This document shows positions 12,341-22,902 of a stretch of DNA of 64,000 nucleotides, piece after piece. The translations under genes and the position numbers were made by a program. Each line of letters begins with the position of its first letter. Position 1 is the first letter of the stretch. The notes beneath the pieces are model-generated. The model had not been told where the DNA came from and searched no databases. It was given only the letters and a program-made list of their open reading frames with translations. The stretch is from Trissonchulus latispiculum (taxonomy: Eukaryota > Nematoda > Enoplea > Enoplida > Ironidae): positions 1-64,000 of the forward strand of contig JASAND010026749.1 in assembly GCA_030248195.1 (NCBI GenBank), given 5' to 3'.

Positions 12341-13639
12341 CTAATTTCTCAACGTTTTGACTGCCGACGTTGCGACGGACGAAGTTGTTGTATGTGGAAC
12401 AATTGCAAAAAATTCTCGACGAAAAGGTTTTGATACAATGATGTTAATAAAAAGGCTCAATGAACTGTTTAGACCGCTAGCCAGGAGCAATGTGTCTGTA
12501 CTGTGCCGAAGAAATTCATCCATTGCAGTAAAAAAGGACCGATACGTTTCCTGAAATTGTACGTTGTAGTCAGTAAAGTATCTGAGAGTTACGACTAGTG
12601 TATTGGTAGCAACAGTTATCAACCAAGGTATGCAGCATACTATATTCAGCACAACCGTTCCACCTAGTAAGGAACTAAACATTTTTATACTTTGCATCTT
12701 TCTTGGCTCAATTTTCTGCTGATTCTCTCGTGGTTTCATGCGGCTTCGGAAAACAATATAAGCTTTCCTTGAAAACAGTATTTGCAGAATCAGCGCAAAG
12801 AATTGTGAAACTGAGAATAGATTACTAAAAATGTTAATTCGAATAGTATTTATAACTTGAAAAGTGGTTGCCTGTTTGCTTGATTTGAAGATGCTATGCA
12901 AGGGTAGAGAAAAATGGAGCAGTAAGTCAGCAGATTGTGTGACGTAAAATAGTGTGAAGTTAATGCAATGTAATCCCAAAAATGAACAAACAACAGCAAA
13001 GACCACTGATTACAAAGTGTAGCAGATTTCTTTAGAAACTCATCTACGAGAGGAATAGAAAAATATGGGGAACAGTATGGTCCAAATCGCAAAAGAGTGG
13101 TCAAACTCAAAGCATCAATGCAACCTAACACAGCTATAATGATGTCAGTTGCAATTTCCAAACAATGGTATCTTTTGGCGCTGAGCACATTTTTCTCACT
13201 GAAGAACAGTTTTCTCAGCACGAAAACATTAGCTGAATTACTAATTATGGCTAACGGTACAACTGCGAAAATATAAGTGGCTCGCAATACGTAACGTGCA
13301 TACAAGGACTGTAAGGATGATCGTATGGACGATATGGAATTCTGTTTCCACTGGAGATAAGTTTGCAGATAACGGGTCATCAGCAGAATATCTTGCCACC
13401 AGCCTTGAAAAATAAACTGAGTGGAGCAAAATCCTTTCCCAAAATCGCAAGAATATACTTTCTGCAACCGAAAATGCAGCTCTGGAATTGCTTCATAGCG
13501 GGGATTCAAGTCCAACACTAATCCAGGATGCCTGCCTTCGCAAACAGTCTTAATGTTTGTCACATCGATTTCTGTGCTCGCTCCAAACTCTGATAACGCG
13601 CACAAATACAGAGGGCACATTTCGTGGGCTTCGTATTGC
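12341..13639 (-). CDS. peptide-receptor-like GPCR, main exon with a frame break
   Basis: The exon starts after a clear acceptor (TTTTTAG at 13646-13640). It encodes an extracellular N-terminal region and helix 1 (ATYIFAVVPLAIISNSANVF). Helix 2 and an acidic/polar loop follow. From about 13006 a second frame, overlapping the first down to 12850, carries helix 5 with a basic loop, helix 6 with CCIP, and helix 7 with NSSLSLFINIIVSKPFRREF, then a Ser/Thr-rich tail to the stop at 12341. The last motif is typical of peptide receptors of the FMRFamide/myosuppressin type. The helix 3/4 region is unclear: one frame has FWDYIAL, a possible DRY equivalent, and the other a second hydrophobic stretch. This could be a sequencing indel, an unseen intron or a recent pseudogene. 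Confidence 0.6.
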
Positions 13640-14157
13640 CTAAAAACATAATCATAAAATGTTCAAAATAAATTGTGCACAGACATCTCCTTTATGATTC
13701 TGTGAGTGTCATTGAGATTCATTCTAGCATTTAAAATCGCCATGTCGCAATTCAGGTAAAGTCAGTCCTTTTGTAGTCGAGATTTAAAGAGTGGACAAGC
13801 AGAGAATACGTTTAGTGAGCATGCGCTAACAGTAGGTGGGAAGGGGTTATGCATGGCACAGCAGCTGATACCAGAAAGTAGTGTTGTTGCCCGGCCGGTT
13901 TTGTGGCTCGATCAGTCGGACACGTCCGGCCGAGCTTGTGAACCGGGCCGTCTAATAGGGCCGTCCGGTCAAATCAGGTCGGGCGGTACCAAATTTGCCC
14001 TATTGTTCCTGCACTTTGCAAATTTTTTGTACTAATACTGCATCTAGTTACTCCTGGTTATGTATAACGGATAATAGCATGTATTGGCCTGGTTCCGAAG
14101 CCTACCTGCCAGAAGGCCTGCCTGTCGTCATAATCCTAATACTATGCTGTCGCTTAC
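13640..14157 (-). other. phase-2 intron of the third receptor gene
   Basis: A 518-bp intron starting GTAAGC and ending TTTTTAG on the minus strand. The upstream exon ends with two bases of a Val codon (GT) and the downstream exon supplies G, so the frame is kept exactly across the junction. It contains a GC-rich patch around 13890-13990. Confidence 0.6.
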
Positions 14158-14336
14158 ACGTATTCCACAAATGATAAGTTCAGGCCAATTGCTTCTGCAA
14201 GGAGATTCCTTTTCTGTATATTCTCGTCAGAAGAGTTCCGAAATTTTCTGCTGTCGTCAATTGAAGAATTTCTGACACTGCTCACAATCTGATGCTGAAT
14301 TAGATTTATCAATATAAAGCCAACGATCAGCGACAT
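14158..14336 (-). CDS. signal-peptide exon of the third receptor gene
   Basis: Exon of 59 codons plus 2 bases. It begins with a Met followed by a hydrophobic run (MSLIVGFILINLI), which is a plausible signal peptide. A polar Ser/Asn-rich stretch with NSS sites follows. It splices in frame to 13639. A cleaved signal peptide followed by a soluble N-terminal segment suits a peptide receptor with a long extracellular head. There is no transcript evidence; the join rests on splice signals and phase. Confidence 0.55.
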
Positions 14337-16200
14337 TTCATACGGTTTGTTTGAAGACCTGAAATCACTAATTTAAAGGTTAAACGCCGTGACAGTTAAT
14401 TGCGCATTGACACAATCTATAGAATCTGCAATTAATTTGCAGGCATGTTTCTTAGGTTATTGACGCTGAATCTTTTTGAATTTGTATTAGGATATATGCT
14501 TTGTTTGAAATTTTTGAATTGCAATATCTGAGCTCCACTAGTACATTCTATGGCAATCAAAGTAAATCTCATGCAGTAGTTTGGATAGCATTAGTTAGGT
14601 GCGCGCTTAGACAGCCTAAACAGTGCGCGAGTCTCAACAAATTAATACTGGAATGGAATCGTTAATAAGAGTGCTTTGCAGCTAGTTGTTACTGCAGTTG
14701 TGAGATTAAAAAATTCTTTGGGTTTAGGGGCAAACTAATTGGAAGAAACAGGTGCAGGTTCCAAGCCCATTACCCTTGCTGTGTTCCAGTTTCAATAAAT
14801 TATATATTTCCATCCTTATTTTAAAGAACGCTGCTCTGAATTGCGCAGTATGTAGAAATTTGAATCCCTCTAGAATTTATCTCTTTCATCGCAATGTATC
14901 TCATTGTTTTTATAAGAACCAGAAAGCAGGCACTTAGTCCAAATAATTTAATCTCAAGAGAATCAAACATCAAAGATTTTACGCAACTTAGACCTTCATA
15001 GTAAAGACTTAAGCAACTGAATACTGTTAATGATGCTGACAGAAAAATTGATTTTTGCTTTCCTTCTAAGATTTTCATGTTCACAGTTAATTAGTCTAAA
15101 ATATTCATACTACAGAATGAACACTCAATGATATATGTAACAAAGTGGCTGAAATCCAGGGGCTCAAAATTCGTTGTTACACAGAGAGGGAGACAGCGAG
15201 AAGATGCTGGGATCTACTCTTAGGTCTAAGGATCAAGCTAGCCTAGTGTTGGTCTAACCTAACCCAGACGGTCAGCCTGAAGGGTACGTGAGTTCAATTA
15301 GCCTCCTAACAAAGATATGCAGAATATGTTTCTCGTGATACTGTAACCATAACGCCTACTCAGCAGAGATGTCGGTTAGATTTTCTCGACTCGATACTCC
15401 AGAGAAGCTATATACACTATTTATTGAGAACACGAAACAATTAAGGTTACTTTCACTGCAAATACTGAGACACTACAGAAGGTCAGAGAAATGATAGAAA
15501 CGAAACAGAACGGTAACCTGTTTACTAGCCCTAGTTGGTGCTTATAAAATATGCCAAGTTTCAATCACAGTCCGCTACTTTTAGGTCTGTTTGAACGTAG
15601 GTTTGAAGACGAAGTCTTAGTTATTCACAGTCACTGGTCTTGTTGGTGAAATAGTGCGCTTATTAGTAACCGATGACTATTTTGTGCCTCTCCTATTGTG
15701 TATCGTCGTATAGTCTCTACTAGTAAATGCACAAATCCACCCGTCCCAACTTTGGACCTTTTAGAGAGTTTTCGCAAAGCTGCAGGAAAATATGACTGTT
15801 AATAACAGACGTTTTCAATTAATAGAAGAATCGGTACAGTTTCAAAACAAATTTCAGAAGCAATTTGAAAGGTTAATTTGGAAGACTTTGCACAGGAAAA
15901 TCCAACCCTTATTCAGTTCCCTCAGAGATCAAACTAACTGGACGAACCAAGGCTATCCGGATGAGCAGAGACCAAAGCAGCCAGGCGGCTAGAACCAAGG
16001 AAGAAGCCAGGGGTGATCCAAAGAAGCACTCACACTGGAAAGACAGAAGAAGCAGAACCAAAGGGATGGTATCTGATATCCGGAGCTGACACGAGGAGCA
16101 GAGCGGCTGGATCAGAGATTTGCCGCAAGAAACCAAGAGAGATAGCGACGAAATAGATTCGGGAATCGGGATCGGGCGGCCAGGATCAGAGGATTCGCCT
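14337..16200. other. non-coding stretch with one SINE-like fragment
   Basis: No gene recognised. A fragment at 14726-14793 matches the 3' part of the repeat at 18326-18612. A purine-rich section follows from about 15180. A short frame at 15792-15992 has no family signature. Confidence 0.4.
14726..14793 (+). repeat. 3' fragment of a SINE-like repeat
   Basis: AGGGGCAAACTAATTGGAA through GTTCCAGTTTC parallels 18531-18605 in order. The 5' part of the repeat is missing here. Confidence 0.5.
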
Positions 16201-16206
16201 GAGGCC

Positions 16207-17230
16207 GGGCTCGAAGGCAGCCCGCGCTAGAACTGAATCAACTGGGTTAAAACCTTGTCGGTTTTAACCCGGATTCAGCAGTATTAACTGGATTTCGAGA
16301 AGGGGTAGAATTGCACGTATCTTTTAGAATTAGAAATCAAAAACCCAACAATTGCTAGGATTTTTAGATAAAAGTTCTAGACAGGGTTAATTTGAAAATA
16401 ATGGTCTGAATTCCAGGCCCAAGAATCAGCTTTAAAAACACTGGAAAAACTGTCAGAAAACTGGCGGAAAGTGGACTTTCGAGTGATTTTGAAAGAGATT
16501 TTTGTAGAGGGGATTTCCGTCAGAAATCCCTCACCAATGACGTATCCTAGATTTCCTTCCCAGGAAATCTAGGGAAATCCAGCTAATATCTGCCGATATT
16601 AGCATACAAACATGAAAGCAACGATAAAATTGTCAATCAATAGTCTAGGGCGGCGAGAGCCCGATTTTAACGTATTGTTTTCGAAAGAGGGACTCAAGGT
16701 CCAATTAGATCAGTTTAGAAACTCGCACTTACACAAGTTAAAGAAAATCCTAAAGGGAAGCGTCAGCTTGGCCTAGAGGGGGAGATTTGAAAGAGGCTTC
16801 TGAAGCCAACCCATTTTAGGCAAACCATCCCCCCAGGAGTACCCACAATCCCAGACCTAAGGTTCCCAGGAGTGGATAAAAATTTTAAGGGAGGTATCCT
16901 AGAAGGGGTGTCTGTGATTTTCCCCCCATAGCCTCAAACGAGAGCGGCCGTCCGCTAGTACCCCAAAATCACAGACTGACTGGAAACTGGGACTTATTTT
17001 AACTTTATTTGAAGTCATTTTGCAATCATCTTTCGATGATTGGCTGCTTTCATGATCGCGTTTTGTCATTGGCTGGTTTAGAAAGGGAGGACCCAGCCTC
17101 CTTTCGAGTGTTTTCGTTACTTTCTTTTCAATTTGCACCTGAGCAATTTATCATTTTAGTTGCATAACTTTTTAGGGCTTTGGGTCCGATATCAAGAGGC
17201 CCAAAGTACCCTAACAGCCGAGGCCCTAAA
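16207..17230. other. hairpin-rich region of unknown nature
   Basis: At least seven strong inverted repeats stand within about 1 kb. GGGCT/AGCCC is at 16207-16223. GGGTTAAAACC/GGTTTTAACCC, inside CTGAATC/GATTCAG, spans 16233-16278. GGGATTT/AAATCCC is at 16510-16530. CCTAGATTTCCT/AGGAAATCTAGG, 12 bp with a 4-base loop, is at 16546-16573. GCTAATATC/GATATTAGC is at 16582-16603 and CAATCATC/GATGATTG at 17023-17042. A nested pair, TTTAGGGC/GCCCTAAA around CTTTGGG/CCCAAAG, spans 17171-17230. No reading frame explains the region. It may be a structured RNA or the leader of a decayed retroelement. Confidence 0.55.
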
Positions 17231-17901
17231 CTTTTACTGCGTTTTTGTTCTGGCGGACCTTTGTCCTGGAACTGATTTCTATAAACTTGGATTTTATTTG
17301 CCAAACAGATGAGGAAGGAAAATAAATGCCGATGAAAACGAGAAGTATAGAGGAAAATCGTAATAACGGACAGGGGGCCTAGATGCCCAAGATGAAATAA
17401 GCGGTACTTAAAAGAAACTAAACGTCTACGTAGTTTAACAGTTAGCTAGGGCTAGAATGTGCTTGACTTATTAATGTTAATTATTAACTTTCTTATTTCT
17501 TCTTTTAGGGGTGACTTGTGCGTTAAACTATGAAACGGTTCCCCTCTGTTTAGCCTATGCGTGTAATTTCACAGTGAAGGAAGACGAGCGTTACTATAGT
17601 GACGTAGAAAGGCAGATAACCTCACACATACACATGCATAGACACTCAGGCTGGCCTTTCACTCACTCACACAACCTCAAAGGAGGGGAGAAACAGTTAG
17701 GGAGAGAATGTGACCCTCCTTGATTATGTAATGCGTATGTCGTTTTCAGGGGGAGGAAGAAGTTTCCACCTATTTCACAACAAAGAATTTGAAAACAAGA
17801 ACTCAATATAGTAGATTCACAGAATAAGAAAAGTTCTCGCATCCATTAACGCAGTAAAAGAGAGGTGGACTGTGAATGAAACCCCTTTTGAACATTAATA
17901 T

Positions 17902-17980
17902 TATAGTTGAAGTTCAGTGTAGTAAACAGGTCCAAAAAATATATAGTTGAAGTTCAGTGTAGTAAACAGGTCCAAAAAAT
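17902..17980. repeat. 40-bp-period tandem duplication
   Basis: Two exact 39-bp units, each starting TATAGTTGAAG and ending GTCCAAAAAAT, separated by one base. Confidence 0.85.
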
Positions 17981-18325
17981 AATGTTGTATATAGGTTACT
18001 TACGACTACATAATTGATTCATAATGGCATAAACTATACATACACTGCAATCGCAACATTCAAAAAGTGTTCCTTAAGCAATTTTCGTTACATATATAAG
18101 ATACGCTATGATGAAATGTGGACTCGACGGGCCGGTGGTCGGTTTTATGTTGGAGTGATATTCGTGTGTTCATTCATGTTCGTGTCTCAGTGATCCACCT
18201 TTGTCTCCACTGACTACACGGTAGCGACTGACTACCGACAATAAACTTATGCAAATAGACCCTGAAATGAGCATTATTGCAGCAGTGATGTACAGATGAA
18301 TGTATGCAGGAGCAGAATGCCAAAA

Positions 18326-18612
18326 GGTAAAAGGTAAAGTGACCCCTGGAGAGAACTACAACCTGGAGATGGTTATAGGGTGTCGGTGCTTATCTCCGGA
18401 TTCACAGCCAGAAGCTAGACGTGACAACTAAAATGATGACTACATCTGTGGAAGGGGGGCAAGCCTTTCATCAGGCATTACGCCAGAATACAAACACCTG
18501 TTACCTGCCCACTGCAGTGGAATTAACATTAGGGGCAAATAATTGGAAAGATGGAGATGGAGCAGCTTCCAAACCCAGTACGCTGCTGCTTCGTTCCAGT
18601 TTCCGGTGGAAG
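18326..18612 (+). repeat. SINE-like interspersed repeat, long copy
   Basis: Starts GGTAAAAGGTAAAGTGACC. The first ~170 bases match the insertion at 42712-42880, and the 3' part matches 14726-14793. No internal Pol III boxes can be identified with confidence, so 'SINE-like' rests on size, dispersion and the target duplication at the 42.7-kb copy. Confidence 0.6.
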
Positions 18613-20101
18613 TGAAATACCAGAGTGGACGATAGAAGTGTGAAGCAAAAGAGTTGGATTGGAAGACAATGAAAGAAGATTTTAATCAGTTGAATCTTAG
18701 TATAGCTACATACAGTGGAATTTGCTGATTATTCCACGCAATAAGGATGGTGCTACAGTTAAGAATCTGTGGTAAAGCTGGAAGTAAAGAATGACAAAAC
18801 TTTACGGGTGGGGACACTGAGTGCAAGTGGAAACGGAAAAACTTGGAAGGCAAACCGTCTCCTCATTTGTTCGGGGATTTGTCCGATCATTTGAAATCCA
18901 AAGGTTCTGTTGTGCTAAAATTAAGACTTTGGTCTGAGCAACTAAGACCATATTTGTGACTAGTTCTATCTTTTCAAAGAAGCCGTCGCAGAATAGAGCA
19001 GATTTAAAAGTAACTCTTTTCATGAGTGCATGGAATTAATTTTTTATGCACCGTTTTGAAGCATATAATCTGTACATTCACGTGAGCTTATGAAAGTAAC
19101 AAAATTAGCAACAAATGGCACAACGTTTCTGACATACTGACATCTGACAAGGCTTAATATAGACCAAAAATTTTTGAACATCGATTTCTCAAAACTGTAG
19201 AATCGGTCAAAATTTCTTCTTGTGTCATGATATGAAGGACATATGGACCGAGGGACTATTTTTCGAATTTGGCTCAACAGCTCTTAATGCTCCAGAAAAT
19301 CCGCAAAATATGCGGTGACACGAAATTTAGCAACTTTGCATTGAGTTTTCTCGCAACTGGAGATGTTTTAGCTCAAACCAAGAAAAATGAGCCTCCGCAA
19401 TAGTGCGAATTTTCATCCTGCAAAAAATCAAACGATTCCATTGGGTAGTTTTTCGATGTTCAAAGCAAAATAATCGCAGTTTTGTAACAAGCTCCAACTA
19501 GTAAGCATCGATAAAATGTGCAATTAGACTATCTATCGATTGAGTATGAATAAACCAAAATTGTCCGTACGATTTGGCAAGACTTTTTTGAAAAAATTGG
19601 CTTCCTTGAAAATGGCTGGTTTTTGACCCTCAAAATTGTTTTTGGCGTATACTAACTTAACCTATCGCAATTGGCCGTAAGTTGTAAAAGCAAAAATATT
19701 CATTTTGTGCCCTCATTCCAGCCATAACTACCAATCCGGTGCGGCGACTACCTGCTGAGAGTATAATGCCAAAAACCGAAAATTTCTGATCGTTTTGCCT
19801 AACAATGCGGGACTGGTCCTACAACGTTAAAGAGCACCAAAATAAAGCATTTGGAAAGTTTCATTCATTTACTTTCATAAAGAATTGGAGCTATAGGGTC
19901 AAATTTATACAAAAGGAAACCACCTCCTTAAGTTGTTGCACTGTTGTCACAATGCACTGTTGCACTGTTGCAGACGTTTGAATAAAAAATTCAAATAAAT
20001 AGAATGTTAGAAATTAGGTTCCAACAAATTGCGACTGCTGTCTGTCTTGTAGTCAGCGCAGGGTAGCTGTGACAAACTGTTATTGATTATTTCACTGACA
20101 C
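18613..20101. other. non-coding stretch with possible end of a TTAA element
   Basis: AT-rich with no gene. The end near 19920-19935 (ACCACCTCCTTAAG) resembles the ends of the TTAA-flanked family, but no matching opposite end was found. Confidence 0.3.
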
Positions 20102-20514
20102 CAAGAGTACATAATGATAAGAGTATGACAAGCGTCACACTCTATGCAGTGAAGGCCAAAACTATGCTATGCGCGCTATCGGCTGACCCCCCACGAATTG
20201 ACCCCCTCTCACACCGCCCCTATATGGGTACATAGTCCCAAACGGGGGGTCGCTCACTCGCTTATCATGTTTTCTACATACAAATGTTAAGCATACACGC
20301 TTAAACCCCCTCCCCAACTTGGGCCCCTGTTAATTTCAGCGTGTAATTATGCAAAGCAGTGAGCGACCCCCGTTTGGACCACGTGCCCATATAGGGGCGG
20401 TGTGAGATGGGGTCAATTCGTGGGGGGGGTCAGCCAACAGCGCGCAGATCATAGTTTTGGCCTTCACTGTATAGAGTGTGACACTTGTCATACTCTTATC
20501 ATTATGTACTCTTG
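20102..20514. mobile_element. fold-back element with CAAGAG ends, copy 2
   Basis: A near-palindrome of 413 bp with arms of about 180 bp. The left arm reads CAAGAGTACATAATGATAAG and its mirror closes at 20514. Deeper in, TATGGGTACATAG is mirrored by the region around 20385 and CGAATTGACCCC by GGGGTCAATTCG. The central 60-80 bases are unpaired. It has the same family ends as 10196-10571. Confidence 0.8.
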
Positions 20515-20936
20515 CTGATACTAATTGACTTTGTTTAGACTTAGTATAGTTTTGATTTGTGTTCTTTTTCGTTTCTTTTTGCATCGTTTTCTTTGGACCA
20601 ACGAATTAACGTATTATTCACTATAGGAAATTCTGTGATTTCACATGGACCAGGGGGAACTTCAATCCCCCTCCTTATACCTAGAGAACATCCCCCGGAT
20701 CATTAGCAATTTTAGGCGTTTCTGATTTTATGTGTTGGGGAGGGGAGGGGGAGGCGACGGGGACCGCCGTCTCTATCAGTTCCCTCCTAATTTTTAGATT
20801 TTGCTGCCCCTTCCCCGCAAGTTTTGGCTAGAAAGCTGCCAGGATTAGCAAACGCAAGAAAAGTTAGGGTGTTTTTGAATTCATTTTGAATTCAATCAAC
20901 CCCACTTTTAAACGTGTATAAAAAGTCGATTTCTTC
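20515..20936. other. unassigned spacer before the LTR element
   Basis: Contains G-runs around 20735-20760 and no gene. Its last four bases before the LTR, with position 20940, are the AAAG target duplication. Confidence 0.4.
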
Positions 20937-20940
20937 AAAG

Positions 20941-21775
20941 TGTAGCAGACCTAGTAATTAGCTAGTTAGAAAATAAACAAAATTAGATAAAAACTCTTAA
21001 ATTTAGGATTTAGGTAAATCTATAAAATAAAGTTAAATAAGGAATCTTAGGTAACAAATAGTAAAGGTATACGGTAGTTAGCTAGGTACTGTAGGTAACC
21101 AGTTTATGTATTAATTGTTGTATTGTTAGTTAATAATAAAGTAATCTGTAATTGTTCTTGTCTGTAGTTAGTAATTCTGTATTGTCTTGTCCTAGAAGTT
21201 GTGTGTGTTAGCTTTGACCAAGTTAGGTTTTTTCTTGGAATTATTCCTTCTCTTTCTGTCAAAGTTAGAGCTAGAAACTGGCCAAAAGATTTATAGTTCA
21301 GTTAGAATTGGAAATTGGATTTGGGCTCTTTAGTTTATCAACTTGCCAGAAAATAGAAAGTTCTAGAAGCTTGCTTACGTCAATAGAAGGGCCAGAAAAG
21401 AGAAACCAAAAGTTAGATTACCTTAGAGGATTCTAGAAAGAAAATTGGAAACTATTTCTGGATTTGGGATAAATTGCTGGGTATTTCGTAATCGCCAAAG
21501 TCTTACGGTAGCCAGGAAAAGACAACTTTGTAATTCTATTTTGTTAGTTAGTCTCGGTGCTAGTTGCTGAAGAATAAAGTCGTGCTTGTGATTCTGCTCC
21601 GATTCTGTACGCGTAATCCTGTCTTGGTCATTAAAGCATCGTGTTGTGTATTAGTTTGCCTAGTAGCCGAAGACTCAGAAGAGAGTTAGAGCCTGAAGAG
21701 GCATACGAACTTTAACGAACTTTATCCACTGCGTTTTACTCTGCTACGTCGTTGGTCAGCCCACGGCCCGCGACA
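20941..21775 (+). repeat. 5' LTR
   Basis: 835 bp beginning TGTAGCAGACC and ending CGCGACA. AATAAA at 21573-21578 is a candidate polyadenylation signal. It differs from the 3' LTR at four positions that I could find. Confidence 0.9.
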
Positions 21776-21777
21776 TT

Positions 21778-21788
21778 TGGTAGCAGAG
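21778..21788 (+). promoter_or_regulatory. primer-binding site for initiator-methionine tRNA
   Basis: TGGTAGCAGAG, two bases after the LTR, is complementary to the 3' end CUCUGCUACCA of animal initiator tRNA-Met. It would prime minus-strand DNA synthesis. Confidence 0.75.
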
Positions 21789-21849
21789 CGTGGTTTGTCC
21801 GACACGCTCTGTTTACCACGCCATCAGTATTTCTATAATTATTGGAATC

Positions 21850-22345
21850 ATCTGCCGCGCACCGCCTGCGCTATCGCCTACGAACGTCTTTCGAATCATT
21901 GCCGCACAACGTTTGTGCTCCCATCGAACCGAACTTTGAACTTTCTCATCACTTTGGTCTTCCTGTCAGCGCATCTACGAACTCTAAAAACATTTGAACT
22001 TTTACAAGGTTCTTGCCGCGCAACGCTAGCGCAAACCGAACCTTGCTCCTGAACAATCATATATTCAGAACTTTTGCCTTGAAACTTGGGTTCTTGCGGC
22101 GCAACGTCAGCGCAACTGAACCCTTACCAATCAGTGAACTTTAACATTTGAACTTTTATTCCTGGAAGTTGGCTTGCCGCGCAACGTTAGCGCAACTGCC
22201 AACTAATTGACTGAACTTTCTGCCGCGCAACGTCAGCGCATTAGAAAGTTTGCCTGCCTGTGAACTTTGAACTTTTACGTGTCCAGCTACGGTCGGTTGA
22301 CTAGCCGCGCAACGCTCGCGCATCAGTCGACCTCCTACTTCGCCG
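21850..22345 (+). ncRNA. array of co-varying stem-loops in the retrotransposon leader
   Basis: Seven units share the core GCCGCGCAACGnnnGCGCA, and five are flanked by a perfect outer stem whose sequence differs each time. The stems are TTCGA/TCGAA (21890-21928), CAAGGTTC/GAACCTTG (22005-22045), GGGTTC/GAACCC (22088-22123), AGTTGGC/GCCAACT (22167-22204) and AACTTTC/GAAAGTT (22214-22250). A sixth, GGTTGACT/AGTCGACC with one G-U pair, is at 22295-22332. The inner GCGC/GCGC pair becomes GCAC/GTGC in the second unit, which is also compensatory. Units at 21854 and 22341 are degenerate. The spacers repeat TTGAACTTT. A role in packaging, dimerisation or translation is inferred only. Confidence 0.75.
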
Positions 22346-22349
22346 CGAA

Positions 22350-22781
22350 TTGTTAACGCCGTCGACGACGTTTTCCCTCCTTACGACCGTCGCTGTGGAT
22401 CCGTCTTCGTCGATTCCCTCGTACCCTTGGAATCTGCTTTTGCCGAACCGGGAAGCCTATCCTTTGCTGTTCCAGACTCCGCAATCACCTCCGATCGTCT
22501 ATTCTACGCCAATCGGTCCGTCCCTCCTATTTCCTCCTGCCGTGGTATCAGTAGTCAGCAACCCAGTCCTAACCCATTCCATCAGCTCCTTACAGGTTTT
22601 CCCCCCGACGAACTCTGTGATATCACATCAGCCCGTCCTCCCAGCTCCGCCTAGACCATCCACCTCAGTGTCCGCCTCAGATACTCATTGCCACCACTGT
22701 GAGCGGTTGCTCCGCCTGTTCAGAGAGGAACTCCGACACAGACGAATCCGAAGAGAGCCTACTGCTGAGACCAGTCTGTGA
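22350..22781 (+). other. Pro/Ser-rich open frame between leader and gag
   Basis: An open frame of 144 codons without an ATG, opening after a stop inside the last stem-loop. The translation is rich in Pro, Ser and Val and ends in a basic stretch with HCHHC. It matches no family I recognise. It may be a non-AUG leader product or chance; the higher GC content than its surroundings slightly favours something real. Confidence 0.25.
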
Positions 22782-22902
22782 GTATTGAGCCTTTAATTGA
22801 CTGAATTTAACGTATAATCAATCGTCTATGGACGCAGGTTATGAGTTTTGAATTTAATTGAGTAAGCTGGTAACCATTTAACAAACATAACGTGATCTCA
22901 GT

